The notes under the pieces: model-generated
What the model saw: only the letters and a program-made list of their open reading frames with translations
What the model was told of the DNA's origin: nothing
The model's database searches: none
Assembly: GCA_015680685.1 (NCBI GenBank)
Contig: MNCI01018932.1
Coordinates: forward strand, 648,886 to 712,885
Origin: Gnetum montanum
Taxonomy: Eukaryota > Streptophyta > Gnetopsida > Gnetales > Gnetaceae
Direction: 5' to 3'
Length of the DNA: 64,000 nt
Translations under genes and position numbers: made by a program
Shown: positions 54,400 through 64,000 of the stretch, piece by piece
How positions within the stretch are numbered: position 1 is the stretch's first letter
Layout: the number at the start of each line of letters is the position of its first letter

Positions 54400-55731
54400 T
54401 TCTATGGATCATAGAACTTAGAAGGGGAGGATGAATAAGTTCTCCAAATCAAAAATTTATGAGAAAAAGAAAATACACCAAATTTACATGGTTCCCCAAC
54501 TTGGTACTCTACAAAAGGGTAGATCACAAGTACACCTCTAGACATTGTTGCTTTCAAATGTGATTTGAAGGGTCCACATGCTATAGAATCATCAAGCCCC
54601 GCTTTAGAGTGTTGTGATGCTACATTAACCACTCAACCCCACAAGGTCTAGTTGGGCTTGGAATGTGGTTAGCACACTTCCACAACCTTTACAATCTTGA
54701 GCTCTACTTTGGAGTGTTATGCTACAACACCAACCATTCAATCCCACATGATCTTGAGAATCTCAATCAAGATGTCTTCACGCAAGAAGTACATCAATGC
54801 TGTAGGGAAACAAGGGATAATAACAATTACAAGAGATGAATGTAACTTAGTTTTTTGAACCTTGTACTTTGAGGTACAACACACTTTATAATGGACAAAT
54901 GATAGTACAAAGTAGAACAACAATGATTACAATGATAGACAAATGATTAGACAATGATTGTACAAGAGCTTGCTTATTTTCTAATGCATATGAAGTCTTC
55001 TTATAGCTATCATGTTTCCAAATCTATCTTGGAACGTGTGTAATGACTAGCCAATGGTGGCCAATGATCATGGAAGATGTATTATTTGTTCCTGAGATGG
55101 CTTTCTATATTGGCCCTTTATTCAAGAAAGATGTCTTTGTTTGGGAGAGACATCTTTTGAAATCTTCACTCTAGGAAGACATGTTCATCTAAGGAAAGAT
55201 GTCATTCTAAAACTAGAAAAAATTCTATAAAGACATCTTTGTCTAGTAAAGACATATTTACCTAAGCAAAGACATCTATTATTTCTTGAAGACGTGTTTG
55301 CTTGTGCAACCTCCGTTTCTGCCAAGACATCTTCTATTTTTCTGGTGAAGATGTCTTTGCCTAAGAAAAGATGTTTGATATTTATTGAATAAATCTTTGC
55401 CTGTGCATCCTCTAATTTTGTCCTATTTCTTAGAGATGTCTTTATTCAATCTTTCTTTGCATGATGCATTCATCATCCCTTATCCACAACCTTGATCTTC
55501 CATAAACTTCAATGATGACAACTTTGCTTATCGACATTCTTTAAATTCTCTTCCATTAATTTTTCCTTTTGTAAGATACCTTAAGACCTTGTGGATGACT
55601 TTCTTCTTTTGTTAGCATCAGTGTGTTTTGTGTCATCTTATCTTGGTCCTACAATAACAATGATCATACAATCATACACACAACCTATGTCTCCATTTTT
55701 CTTAATGTTTTAACACACCAAAAGGTCCACA
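54400..55731 (-). repeat. Element M: copia-like LTR
   Basis: The minus-strand LTR start TGTGGACC follows a PPT. The left end is not clear. The U3 half (55130-55450) is a dense array of AGACATCT/AGATGTCT variants. The phrase ACATGGTTCCCCAACTTGG near 54490 resembles a stretch common in plant copia LTRs. The copia assignment rests on the PPT form only. Confidence 0.45.
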
Positions 55732-56250
55732 ATCTTCCCCTTTTTGGTGATGTTCAAAACTCAAGAAAATGGGTTAGTGATCATACCAATATGTCCATAG
55801 TACTCTTCTCATTTTTGAATAGCAAAAAAGATGATAACGCACATAATCCAATTAAAGAAGCATAGAATATACATAAGCAACAATTCATTATCCCAAGGAA
55901 ATTAAAAAATCATTTAGAAAAGTAAGAAAATTGATTCAACACTAAGTTCCAAGAAGTGTTGCCTTGATCCAAGCCTTTTAAGTGATATGCAAACATAAAG
56001 CTTAAAGAGAGCTATAAACCTTGAAGATCAAGTAACCTATCTCTAAATTAAAAATTCAAAATATCCTCCATGTTTATAAAACATCAACAAAAGAATAGGA
56101 CATATCTTTAAGATGAGGATACTATAGTAATACAACTTTACAATGTAAAACTAGTCATGCCACATTTTAAATTCTTAAGGTAGGAAGCACATCTAAAGGA
56201 AAACTACTAAAAAGATGTTTCAATTAAAACCATGGATACTTTGCCATAAA
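55732..56250 (-). other. Element M PPT and adjacent internal DNA
   Basis: Minus strand CACCAAAAAGGGGAAGATTG (55732-55751), the form typical of Ty1/copia 3' ends. The remainder to 56250 is AT-rich with no readable RNase H. It is cut by the F LTR. Confidence 0.5.
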
Positions 56251-57233
56251 TGATGAGTAGCTAGGTACCCCTACACTCAACCATATGAATACAAGTTTTT
56301 CACGCATGATCTTGTCAAATTCCAAGGACTAAGTGCTTATGCGCCCTTGTGAAACAAGGATGGGTTGGTTGATGATTGTCTTCCCAAGCTTACCTATATG
56401 TCATGATTGTATGATTAAGTAATCTTGAGGCATATGAATTTTATAGCTTTTATGTTTTTATGTCCTATGCTAGTAAGGAAGGAGAGCGGTAACTAAGTGA
56501 CTAATTTAACTTAACTACTCATTAACTAAGTTCTAACTAATCCTAACACTAGCATCTGTTCCCACTTGCTATACACATCTTGAACCAGTGCAACACTGCT
56601 AGTATTACCAAACACTAATCATTACTGGGTTACCAAGCATTACATGCATGCTCTAAGTGGTCATGCTTGTGTAATCTAATGATTTGCTTAATTAATCAAA
56701 ATGAATTGCTATTCTAATAACATAAACATAAAGTGCATAATATAAAATAATGCTTAAGAAAATAAAATAAAAGAAATGCATAAGAAAACAAATCTCAACT
56801 GCTGCAAGGATGAATCAAAGAGCTTGTCTTTATTGCCAACACAATGGTGTGCTCAAGTACATCAATGCTTGAATAAAGATCCATCCACACTTAGACCTCC
56901 TACTGTGTGCACTTGGAAAATACTCTAACTTTCAAACAAACTACAATAGTTTCACTATACTGCTAAAAGACTTGCTCCCAATTATGCAGCTGGGAACTAT
57001 GTTTATAGACTTGGGAGCAACTACTCTAATAATTAGAGTAACCACTTTAATTATTAGAATAACTACTAAAGTAACCGCTAGAGTAAGTGTTCTAATAATT
57101 AGAATAACTACTAGAGTAACTGCTAGAGTGACCACTCTAATAATTAGAATAACTGCTAAAGTAACTATTAGAGTAACCACTCTAATAATTAGAGTAACTA
57201 CTAGAGTAACCCCTAGAGTAACTGATTTCATCA
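56251..57233 (-). repeat. Element F 3' LTR (983 bp)
   Basis: TGATGAGTAGCTAGG to GATTTCATCA on the plus strand, then the PPT. A TTTATA motif is near 57003. The U3 zone is occupied by the tandem array at 57018-57225. Confidence 0.8.
57018..57225 (-). repeat. 45-bp tandem array in the F LTR U3
   Basis: About four units of roughly 45 bp, each with a near-palindromic core CTAATAATTAGA(A/G)TAAC followed by AGAGTAAC/AAAGTAAC words. Open frames on both strands across it (Val/Ile/Thr repeats) are artefacts of the repeat. Confidence 0.8.
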
Positions 57234-59060
57234 TACCCCCATGACTAAATGAAAACTCATCCTCAAGTTCCTTACAAAATATTGGGAAGGTATGAGATTA
57301 TTGACTAATTGAAAACTGATGATGGAATGGCATGACAGACTCAACGTGCTCAGTAAATGGATCAATAAGCATATTACAACATTAGTGTTCATGAAAATTT
57401 TGGTGAACACTCGTGCATAAATGACATCTAGGGCTTTATTTGGTAGCTTGAAGAGAAAAAGAGAGAGAGAGAGAAGATGGAGCATGTTTCTGCCAATGCC
57501 GAGATTACACCTTTTGTTGTTTATCCATAGCCATGCCACCAAGCTTGCTCCTTTCGTAAATGCTCCAGTTCTAGTCCATCCTGAGTGCTTCCTCCAAGCC
57601 TAGTCCATTATTTGTATGATCGCCATCTGCATAGACAACACAATCACAGATGAGCAAGGATAGATAATCCACAATGCAGTTGATACCTTGCCTCAATATG
57701 AAGCACATTGGCTAAGTTGTGGTTATGGCAGAAACTAGTTCAGAGATTTATCACTACCAACTACCCAAGGTGTAGGGGTTAGGCAATTAGTAAAATGGAA
57801 AAAATTGAAACATTTGTGCTAGGGCCCCCACGACTAAGAGTGAACCTCTAGTAGCTATAATATGGAAAAACATGAGGAACAAGAAAGATGAAAAATATCA
57901 ATGGAAACACTAATAAAATGGATGTCATGGATGGAGATGAAACAAGAAATAATTGATTGTAGGAAATTTTTAAGGGAAAAAATTTAAGAATTTCACCAAA
58001 ACAAAATGCTAGTGGGTCCTCTCCAAAGTAGGCTCATGCCCTTTATGCCTTGACAAACCCACAAACCAAAGAGCCTGTAGGCTCTAGGAATGTCATTTGG
58101 AAGCAATAGTTAAAAACTTACCCAAAATAATTCACCAACAAAAAATAATGCATCAACCAAGAATGGACTAATGATAAAATTGGCAATGAGGTGGAAAATT
58201 GGAAGAAATATGGAGAGGAGAGAATGGAATGGAATCCCAAGAACAAGGTTGTCTAAAGCCCTTTGTGTATTTTATGGTTAAGATAACTGAGTAGAACTCA
58301 TCCCAAATCTAGACTCAAACCAACCACATTCAATGACCTCACATCAATACACTTGGACAATCCATCCTCTTGAGGCAACAAGAATGCTTCCACAAAGAGT
58401 GACCACCATCCCAAGGAGAGTGAGATGGAGAAGCAGGAAGTGAGAAAGGGCCTTAGTTAGATGAAACCTTCAAGCATGGGTAACATGTCTTTCTAGTGCC
58501 ATAACCAGCACTTATAGCCCATATTGCTTTATTATGTCTAAGGGGTGTGCTTTGAATTATCACCTTTTTCTCTTTTTTCTCTTTTTTTTCTAATGTTTAT
58601 GTGTGAGAACCACACCATGCAAAGACTTATTTTTATTCACTTAGCTTCCTGATATTTGAACATTGTCAAAATGGTGAAAAACCCAAGAAAAAACATCCAA
58701 GCACCTAAGAGAATGGCCAGCACCAATGCATTGAATCCCCTTGAAGTCATACCCTTTTAATCCTTTGAGCCTTTCCTTGGTTTGAAAAATGCCCAGCCAC
58801 CAATTCATTAACAAGTTTATGTAGAAAAAGGGGACTATACAGTTCCAAGCCAAAGGAGAACATAGAGTTGTATGGATGAGTGGACGGTGTGGACTCATTG
58901 CCTATTTTACCAAAAGAACCATACCTTAATATCAGCATCATAATTCAAAGGTAAAAACCAAACATTAGCAATCAATATGATATAATTCAATCCACTATCA
59001 TGAGCACTTATTAGATGATGAATAAAAGTAAATCAAGAAAAAAAAAATAGTAAAAACATG
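57234..59060 (-). other. Element F 3' region, truncated
   Basis: PPT TACCCCCATGACTAAATG (57234-57251). The second PPT-like tract GGGCCCCCACGACTAAG is at 57823-57839. The splice-like block (ATGGCG, minus 57626-57621; AG at plus 57627-57628; branch-like CTCAT at plus 57650-57654) is followed by a shifted version of the 3' ORF. The hairpin region at about 58010-58070 has a partly broken stem. It ends near the minisatellite position (about 59040). No gag of F is left. Confidence 0.6.
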
Positions 59061-59079
59061 AACGATGGTGTAGATATAA

Positions 59080-59427
59080 CTCAAGAAGGTTTTGTACCAC
59101 AATATCAACAAATGAGTGTTGCTTATGCTACACATGTGCATAGACATGTCGACACTAGTGGGTCTCAACTACAATGTAGAAAACACCCCTTGTAGAGGAA
59201 AGGATGTAAGCTAAAGCAAACCATGCATGGACCCACCACATCATCTATGCTACAAGGCCAACCTAGTGCACCACCTTCCTTATCTCAACCAACATCCTCC
59301 AACCATACACAAGGGCCACCATCTATCAGTACTACAATTCCAAATCCAACTAATGAGTCTACAAGCATGGAGAGACAAACAAATCCATGCATACCATATC
59401 ATGATCTAGGGTACAATTGTGGGCTAG
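59080..59427 (+). pseudogene. Fragment N: B-like gag tail
   Basis: The plus frame reads GFVPQYQQMSVAYATH, then KHPL-RKGCKLKQ and a Ser/Pro/Thr-rich stretch ending TNPCIPYHDLGYNCGL. The pair KHPF..GCK..Q and NPCIP recurs in the tail of B's gag in the same order, so this is a diverged B-like gag C-terminus. It runs opposite to F and is cut at 59427 by the D LTR. Confidence 0.5.
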
Positions 59428-60228
59428 TGATGAGTGGTGAGATACCCCTACACTCAACCATACGAATATGAGCATTTCATGTGCGATCCGGTCGAACTCC
59501 AAGGACTACGTGCTTACACGCCTTATGGAACACTTAAGTTTAATCAATCACTGTCCTCCCAAACTTACTTGTATTTTCATGGTTATATGGTTAAGTAAGT
59601 TTGAGGTATGTGATTTTTATGTCTTTTATCTTTTTATTCCTTATGGTAAGAGGAGAAAGGGTGAAGAGACTAAGTAACTAAATTTCACTAACTAAGCTTT
59701 AATCATCCTAGCATCAGTATCTGTTCCCACTTGCCGTACACACCTTGAACTAGTGCAAAACTACTCGAATTACCAAAAGCTATTTGTTACTGGGATACCA
59801 AGCGTAGCACACGTGCTCGAAGTGGTCATACTAAATGCACTTAACTAGCAGTTGAGGGTTGAGAGAGATTAATTATCTAAGAAAGAATTTAAAAATTTAA
59901 CATTAATTAAATCCTATTTAGCTTAGTCCATGCACTACAAGGTTTAACAGAAAGTTCATCTTTATTTCTGTACATAAATGTGTGCTCAGGTACAATTTTC
60001 TTGAATAAAGATCCATTCACTTTGAGACTCCTACTATGGGCACATGGAAATTATTCTATCTCTGGAATGGTAAAACTTCCAGAGTTTCACTAAGGTTCTA
60101 GATCTAGATGATCTTACAAGGAAAAGTTGCCTCTTATTTATAGACAAGGCGATGGGCTGCAATATCATGTACACGATATCGCAGGGACAAACGTGATATC
60201 GTGGCCCATGTGATATCGTGTCCCATTA
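59428..60228 (-). repeat. D 3' LTR (801 bp)
   Basis: TGATGAGTGGTGAG to TGTCCCATTA on the plus strand. The TATA box is at 60135-60142 and the palindrome array at 60159-60222, with CG-to-CA/TG decay. Confidence 0.9.
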
Positions 60229-62140
60229 GACCCCCATGACTGAATGAAAACTCATACTAGATTTCCTTACAAAATATTGGAAAGGTATGGGATTATTGAC
60301 TCGAATGACACTAATGCTAGATGGGGTGACATGTGAATGGATCATCATTACAAAACATGACAAAATTTAGTATTCACAACAACAAGAGTGAACACTATAC
60401 ACATTTGACATCCAGCCTTATTTGACAGCTGGGATAGAAGAGAGAAGAGAGAGAGAAAAGAAGAATTCCGCTACTGCCAACACCAAGATTACACCTTTCC
60501 TTGTTCATCCATAAGTGCTCCATCAATCTCATTCCTTGCATAACTATTTTAGCACCATTCCATTCCAAGTGTTCCCTCCAGATCCACTCCGTTGTTGTAT
60601 GATTGCCATCTGCACACACAACATAGTCTGATATTAGCAAGGGTAAATGAATTTACAATGCAATTGATACCCTGCTTCGGTGTAAGGTCAATTGGTTGAG
60701 TTGTGATATGGCTTATATGGATCTAGAGATATAATACTGGTGACTACCCGATGTGTAGGGGTTAGGAGAAAATCAAAAAAATTGGACCAGGACCCCCATG
60801 ACTAAGAGAGAACCTTCGGTAGCGAGAGAATGGAAAAAGATAAGGAATAAGAAACATGGAGAAAAAGAAACAATGGCAACGCTGATAAAATGGATGTTAA
60901 AGATGGGGATGAACAAAATAAATGGTGATTGTAAAAATTTTTAAGGGAAAGAAATTAATTGATGCACCAAATAGGAATGCTAGTGGGTCCTCACCAAACC
61001 AGGCTCATGCCCTTAGTGCCCTGACAATCCCACATTGAAAGAGTTCGTAGGCTCTAGAAATATCATTTGGAAGTAAGAGTTAAAGTCTTAACCACAAGAG
61101 TTTACCAAAAAGAAAACAATGCATCAACCAAAGTATAGACTATTAATAAAACCAACAATGAGGTGAACAATGGAGAGAAGAGAATGGAATGGAATCCCAA
61201 GAACAAGGTTTTGTAAAGTCCCTTGTGTATTTCATGGTTAATGTGATTTGGTAGATTTCATTCTAAGTCTGACCTCAAACAAACCACATTCAGTGACTTC
61301 ACATTAATACATTCAGTTCATCCATCCACTTGAAGTAACAAGAATACCTTCACCAAAGAGCCACTACCATTCCAACGAAATGAAAGAGGAGAAAGTGGGA
61401 AACAAGAAGGGCCTTAGTTAGAGAGAACATATTTATTTTAGTTCCATAACCAGTGCTTGTAGGCCAAATGATTATTCCATCTAAGGGGTGTGCTTTAAAT
61501 TCTCACTATTTTTTATTTTTTATATTTTTTTGCATGAGAACCACACCATGCAAAGACTTATTATTTTTATTTGCTCAACTTCCTGATAATGTGGCAACAT
61601 TAGAATGGTAAGAAAACTCAAGAAGAAAACATCCAAGCACCCAATAAAATGGCCAGCACAAGTGTATCAAATCCCCTTGAAGTCACACCCTTTTCAATCC
61701 TTAAGTCCTTCCTTAGTTTGAGAAATGCCTAGTCACTGGTTTGTTGATAGTTCTTATTATTGAGAAAGGGACTGTATAATTCTAAGCCAAGAGAGACCAT
61801 AGAATTTTATGGATGTATGGATGAAGTGGACTCATTTCTTGCTATATCAAAAGAACCATACCTTAGTATCAACATCATAACTTAAAGGTAAAAACCAAAC
61901 ACTAGCAATCAATGGAATACAGTTCACACCATCATCAGAGCAATTATTAGGTGACGAATCAAACAAAATAATCAAACACAGAAAGAAATGAAAAAGTATA
62001 AATGACATTGTAAAACAAGAATAAGAAAAGTTAAAGAAATTTGTAAAACAAAAATATGTAAAAAAAAAACTTTAAAAATAAACTGAAGGCTACAAATGAT
62101 CAGCATAGGTGGCCATCTCCCCCATGACTAAATTGAAAGG
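60229..62140 (-). other. D 3' region: PPT, 3' ORF with splice-like acceptor, hairpin, internal PPT-like tracts
   Basis: PPT GACCCCCATGACTGAATG (60229-60246). The second PPT-like tract GGACCCCCATGACTAAG is at 60790-60806, the first (TCTCCCCCATGACTAAATTG) at 62116-62135. The acceptor is TGTGTGCAG followed by ATGGC (plus 60606-60618), with a CTAAT branch-like motif about 25 bases upstream on the minus strand. The hairpin zone is at 60976-61030, its stem weakened by two changes. AAAACA-rich minisatellite remains lie at 61960-62080. Confidence 0.6.
60395..60640 (-). pseudogene. D 3' ORF segment
   Basis: Open for 81 codons: CADGNHTTTEWIWREHLEWN, then MEHLWMNKERCNLGVGSSG and a Ser/Leu-rich end. It is the counterpart of the C frame at 50226-50414. 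In a spliced reading the acceptor would join after the AG at plus 60610-60611. Unknown function. Confidence 0.4.
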
Positions 62141-62165
62141 AAGAGATCTGAAATAGTGAGTGAGA

Positions 62166-63060
62166 TCATCTTCTCTCAAATGTGCTATGTGCATAGACCA
62201 TTCTAGGTTCATGATAAGGGTTGGTTAGTTGCACACAGACTAGTATTCTCCTATCGGAGTACTCATTTGTATTTTCTAAGAGTTTCCAACTTCCCTCGAT
62301 TGGTGGTTTTAGATTAAGGGTTGGAAGTTGACAACACTCTTGCTCCAATGCATCTATGCTTTCTTCGTGGGCATAAGTTGGTCCCCCAATTAGTTCCATG
62401 CATATTTGTGGGTTGCTCTCTTGATTAGCTATCAACCACTAGGTGCTTTCTTGTTGTGTGGTTGCTACATATAGGCACTTTTGTATGTTAACTTCTTGGG
62501 CACACTGATTGCATGTAGGAGATGTTGAACGCTCCTGTACACTATCACCCTCAGTATCACTGTATGTGATCCATGGAACCTTCTTCTTCTTGATCTTTCC
62601 ATCAGCATTTTTCTTAGATATTTCCAAGGAAAGATCACAGATTCCTAGGCATGCATTCATGGTACTTAGCCATGCCCTTCCCATTTTATTGGGAAGTCGT
62701 TAACTTGTATCACTAGGAAATCAGTTGGGTATGATCAACGAGACACAATGGTAACAATGTCATCCATCAATCCCAAGGGAATAGTGATGGAATGGTTAGC
62801 TAGCTCTAAGAAAATATTGCTATTCTTTAGTGGAGGTAGGTTCCAGGCTTTATACATTTCTTGCGATATCAAGTTGACTCCGGAACCTAACTCAAGAAGA
62901 GCTTTACATGGTTCACTCCCAGTGACATGGAGGTAGATTAGGGGACTTCTAGGATCATAGAATTTCTTAGGAAGGTGGCCCACCTTGATCCAATCAATGA
63001 CGGTATGTGTTATCATAACCATGTGTGTTGAGCTCTGTTGTTGGTTTGAAGGGAGCTCCG
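62166..63060 (-). pseudogene. D protease-like domain and tail
   Basis: MITHTVIDWIKVGHLPKKF, then KALLELGSGVNLISQEMYKA (about 62840-62900), ITIPLGLMDDIVTIVSR, and after a shift GRAWLSTMNACLGICDLSL (62620-62680). The D-S-G loop has become E-L-G, which should abolish a retropepsin. The tail CMELIGGPTYAHEESIDALE to PYHEPRMVYAHSTFERR ends at 62166, longer than in A and C. Confidence 0.75.
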
Positions 63061-64000
63061 AAGCCTTATTTGATGGAGGAAACTTCAGAGGCTCAACTGC
63101 TTGTGGTTGTGATAGCTAATTTGGGCTTTTTATTCTAAAGAAAGGTCTTCTCTTTGTATGGTTGTTAGAACCAATAGCAAATTGAAGGTTTACAGCTCTC
63201 ATAGCATTGCGTTACTACGGTTGAGTGGGGAGTTCCCCTTGCATCATTGGAGTAGGTGGTAGTGGATCTATAGATGTAAGAGTTGTGGATGGGTTTAGAG
63301 GGTGGTATGCATGTGGTATGTCTCTCCTAGGAGAAGGAGTTCTATAATACTCCTGAGCTTGGTAGTGACATGGTGGTGTCACACGACCAACAAATTCATG
63401 TGGAGAGATTGGCTACTGCACGTAGTAGCCATATGGATTTGGTTGTCCCTAAGGATATTGTTGCATTGGCAGTGGAATCCTCCATGACTATGGGTATTGC
63501 CACTGCTGGTGTTGTTCAATAGGTTGTGGTGGAGTTTCACTTGGATAATACGTTAGTGGTTGGTGGAACTTCCTTGGGTTACCTTCAGGATAAGGTAACC
63601 TTCAGGGTGCTTGTTGTTTGTTAAGTTGTGGGTTAAGTGCATACACCCCAGAATCTTATAGATGTGAGATTATTGGGAAACATCCCTTAGGATGGTCATA
63701 TTGGCATATCTTACATCCACCATAATTGTTTGTATTAGAATCCATAGCCTCATCAGTGATGGTCATTTTACCCTTACCTCTGTTACTTGCATGGCCCAAA
63801 TCCCTCTTCTTTTTCTTATCATGGTCACTACTTCGCTCCTTAGACTCCTCTACGATTTTTAAAATAATTTCAAATCTACTATCTAAGGAGTCCCACATTT
63901 GATCTACCTTAGCTAACACTTCTGTTGTTAATTTCTGAAGCGACAAGGTTTTCCTACTCACCAATGCTTTGAGTGGTGACTCATCCTCCTCCTCACAGAA
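63060..64000 (-). pseudogene. D gag, C-terminal part (runs off the window)
   Basis: Reading minus from the edge: SPLKALVSRKTLSLQKLTTE, a helix-rich part with a Lys-rich segment, the knuckle CKICQYDHPKGC (63685-63720), then a Pro/Gln-rich tail with several stops, RRPFFRIKSPN, and into the protease-like domain. The gag core lies outside the window. Confidence 0.8.

Larger units (their letters stand above)
59428..64000 (-). mobile_element. Element D: gag-only (TR-GAG type) element, 3' part; continues beyond the window
   Basis: 3' LTR 59428-60228, 3' region, protease-like domain, then gag running off the right edge. Collinear with A and C, and no RT, RNase H or integrase is found between protease-like domain and PPT. 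The 5' flank before the LTR is GCTAG (59423-59427); the partner duplication lies outside. Confidence 0.85.

Noticed and set aside
56941-57244. Open frames on both strands rich in Val, Thr and Ile
   Set aside because: Artefact of the 45-bp tandem array in the F LTR.
1-64000. Host protein-coding gene, rRNA genes or organelle DNA
   Set aside because: No frame outside retroelement remains is longer than expected by chance and none shows recognisable domains; no rRNA or organelle text was noticed.

Overview
The window looks like nuclear DNA from a seed plant with a large, repeat-saturated genome. I found no host gene, rRNA gene or functional tRNA gene in 64 kb. Almost everything recognisable is a decayed retrotransposon: Ty3/gypsy elements of two kinds, an inferred Ty1/copia LTR, an RTE-type LINE and tRNA-derived SINEs. 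The DNA is AT-rich with many in-frame stops. The species cannot be named; a gymnosperm or a large-genome monocot would fit.

Layout. Positions 1-224 are the outer end of an LTR whose body lies to the left. From about 541 to 31025 lies a four-level nest. An old plus-strand Ty3/gypsy element (K) is split in its integrase region by a minus-strand chromovirus-like element (H, 3603-30174). H is split twice: in its RT by a 9.4-kb Athila-like element (E, 7074-16477, target duplication CCACT), and in its 5' LTR by a short non-autonomous element (J, 18865-29707). J's own 5' LTR is split by a gag-only element (A, 22099-29135). To the right come a second gag-only element (B, 31026-37482, minus strand, ATTTC), a LINE/SINE stretch (38961-41960), a third gag-only element (C, 44684-51404, plus strand, CTTTC), a truncated LTR element (G, 53002-54330), a copia-like LTR (M, about 54400-56250), a further relative of the gag-only family (F, 56251-59060), a stray gag tail (N) and the 3' part of a fourth gag-only element (D, 59428 to beyond 64000).

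How the parts relate. A, B, C and D are gag-only elements of the type called TR-GAG. They carry gag, with a protease-like domain in A, C and D, but no reverse transcriptase, RNase H or integrase. E shares their LTR ends (TGATG...CATCA), a tRNA-Asp-type primer site, the polypurine tract and a homologous gag, and also keeps RT, RNase H and integrase. E is therefore the natural model for the autonomous partner, although this copy is dead: its RT box reads FMYD and its integrase Glu is Lys.

Most interesting signals. (1) U3 arrays of near-palindromic repeats, built on GCGATATCGC in A-D and replaced by unrelated arrays at the same place in E, F and G. (2) A hairpin in the 3' region whose stem sequence differs between A/C, B and E but still pairs. 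(3) A conserved branch-point plus acceptor plus ATGG block suggesting a spliced 3' ORF. (4) Three PPT-like copies in the 3' region. (5) A tRNA-derived SINE family.
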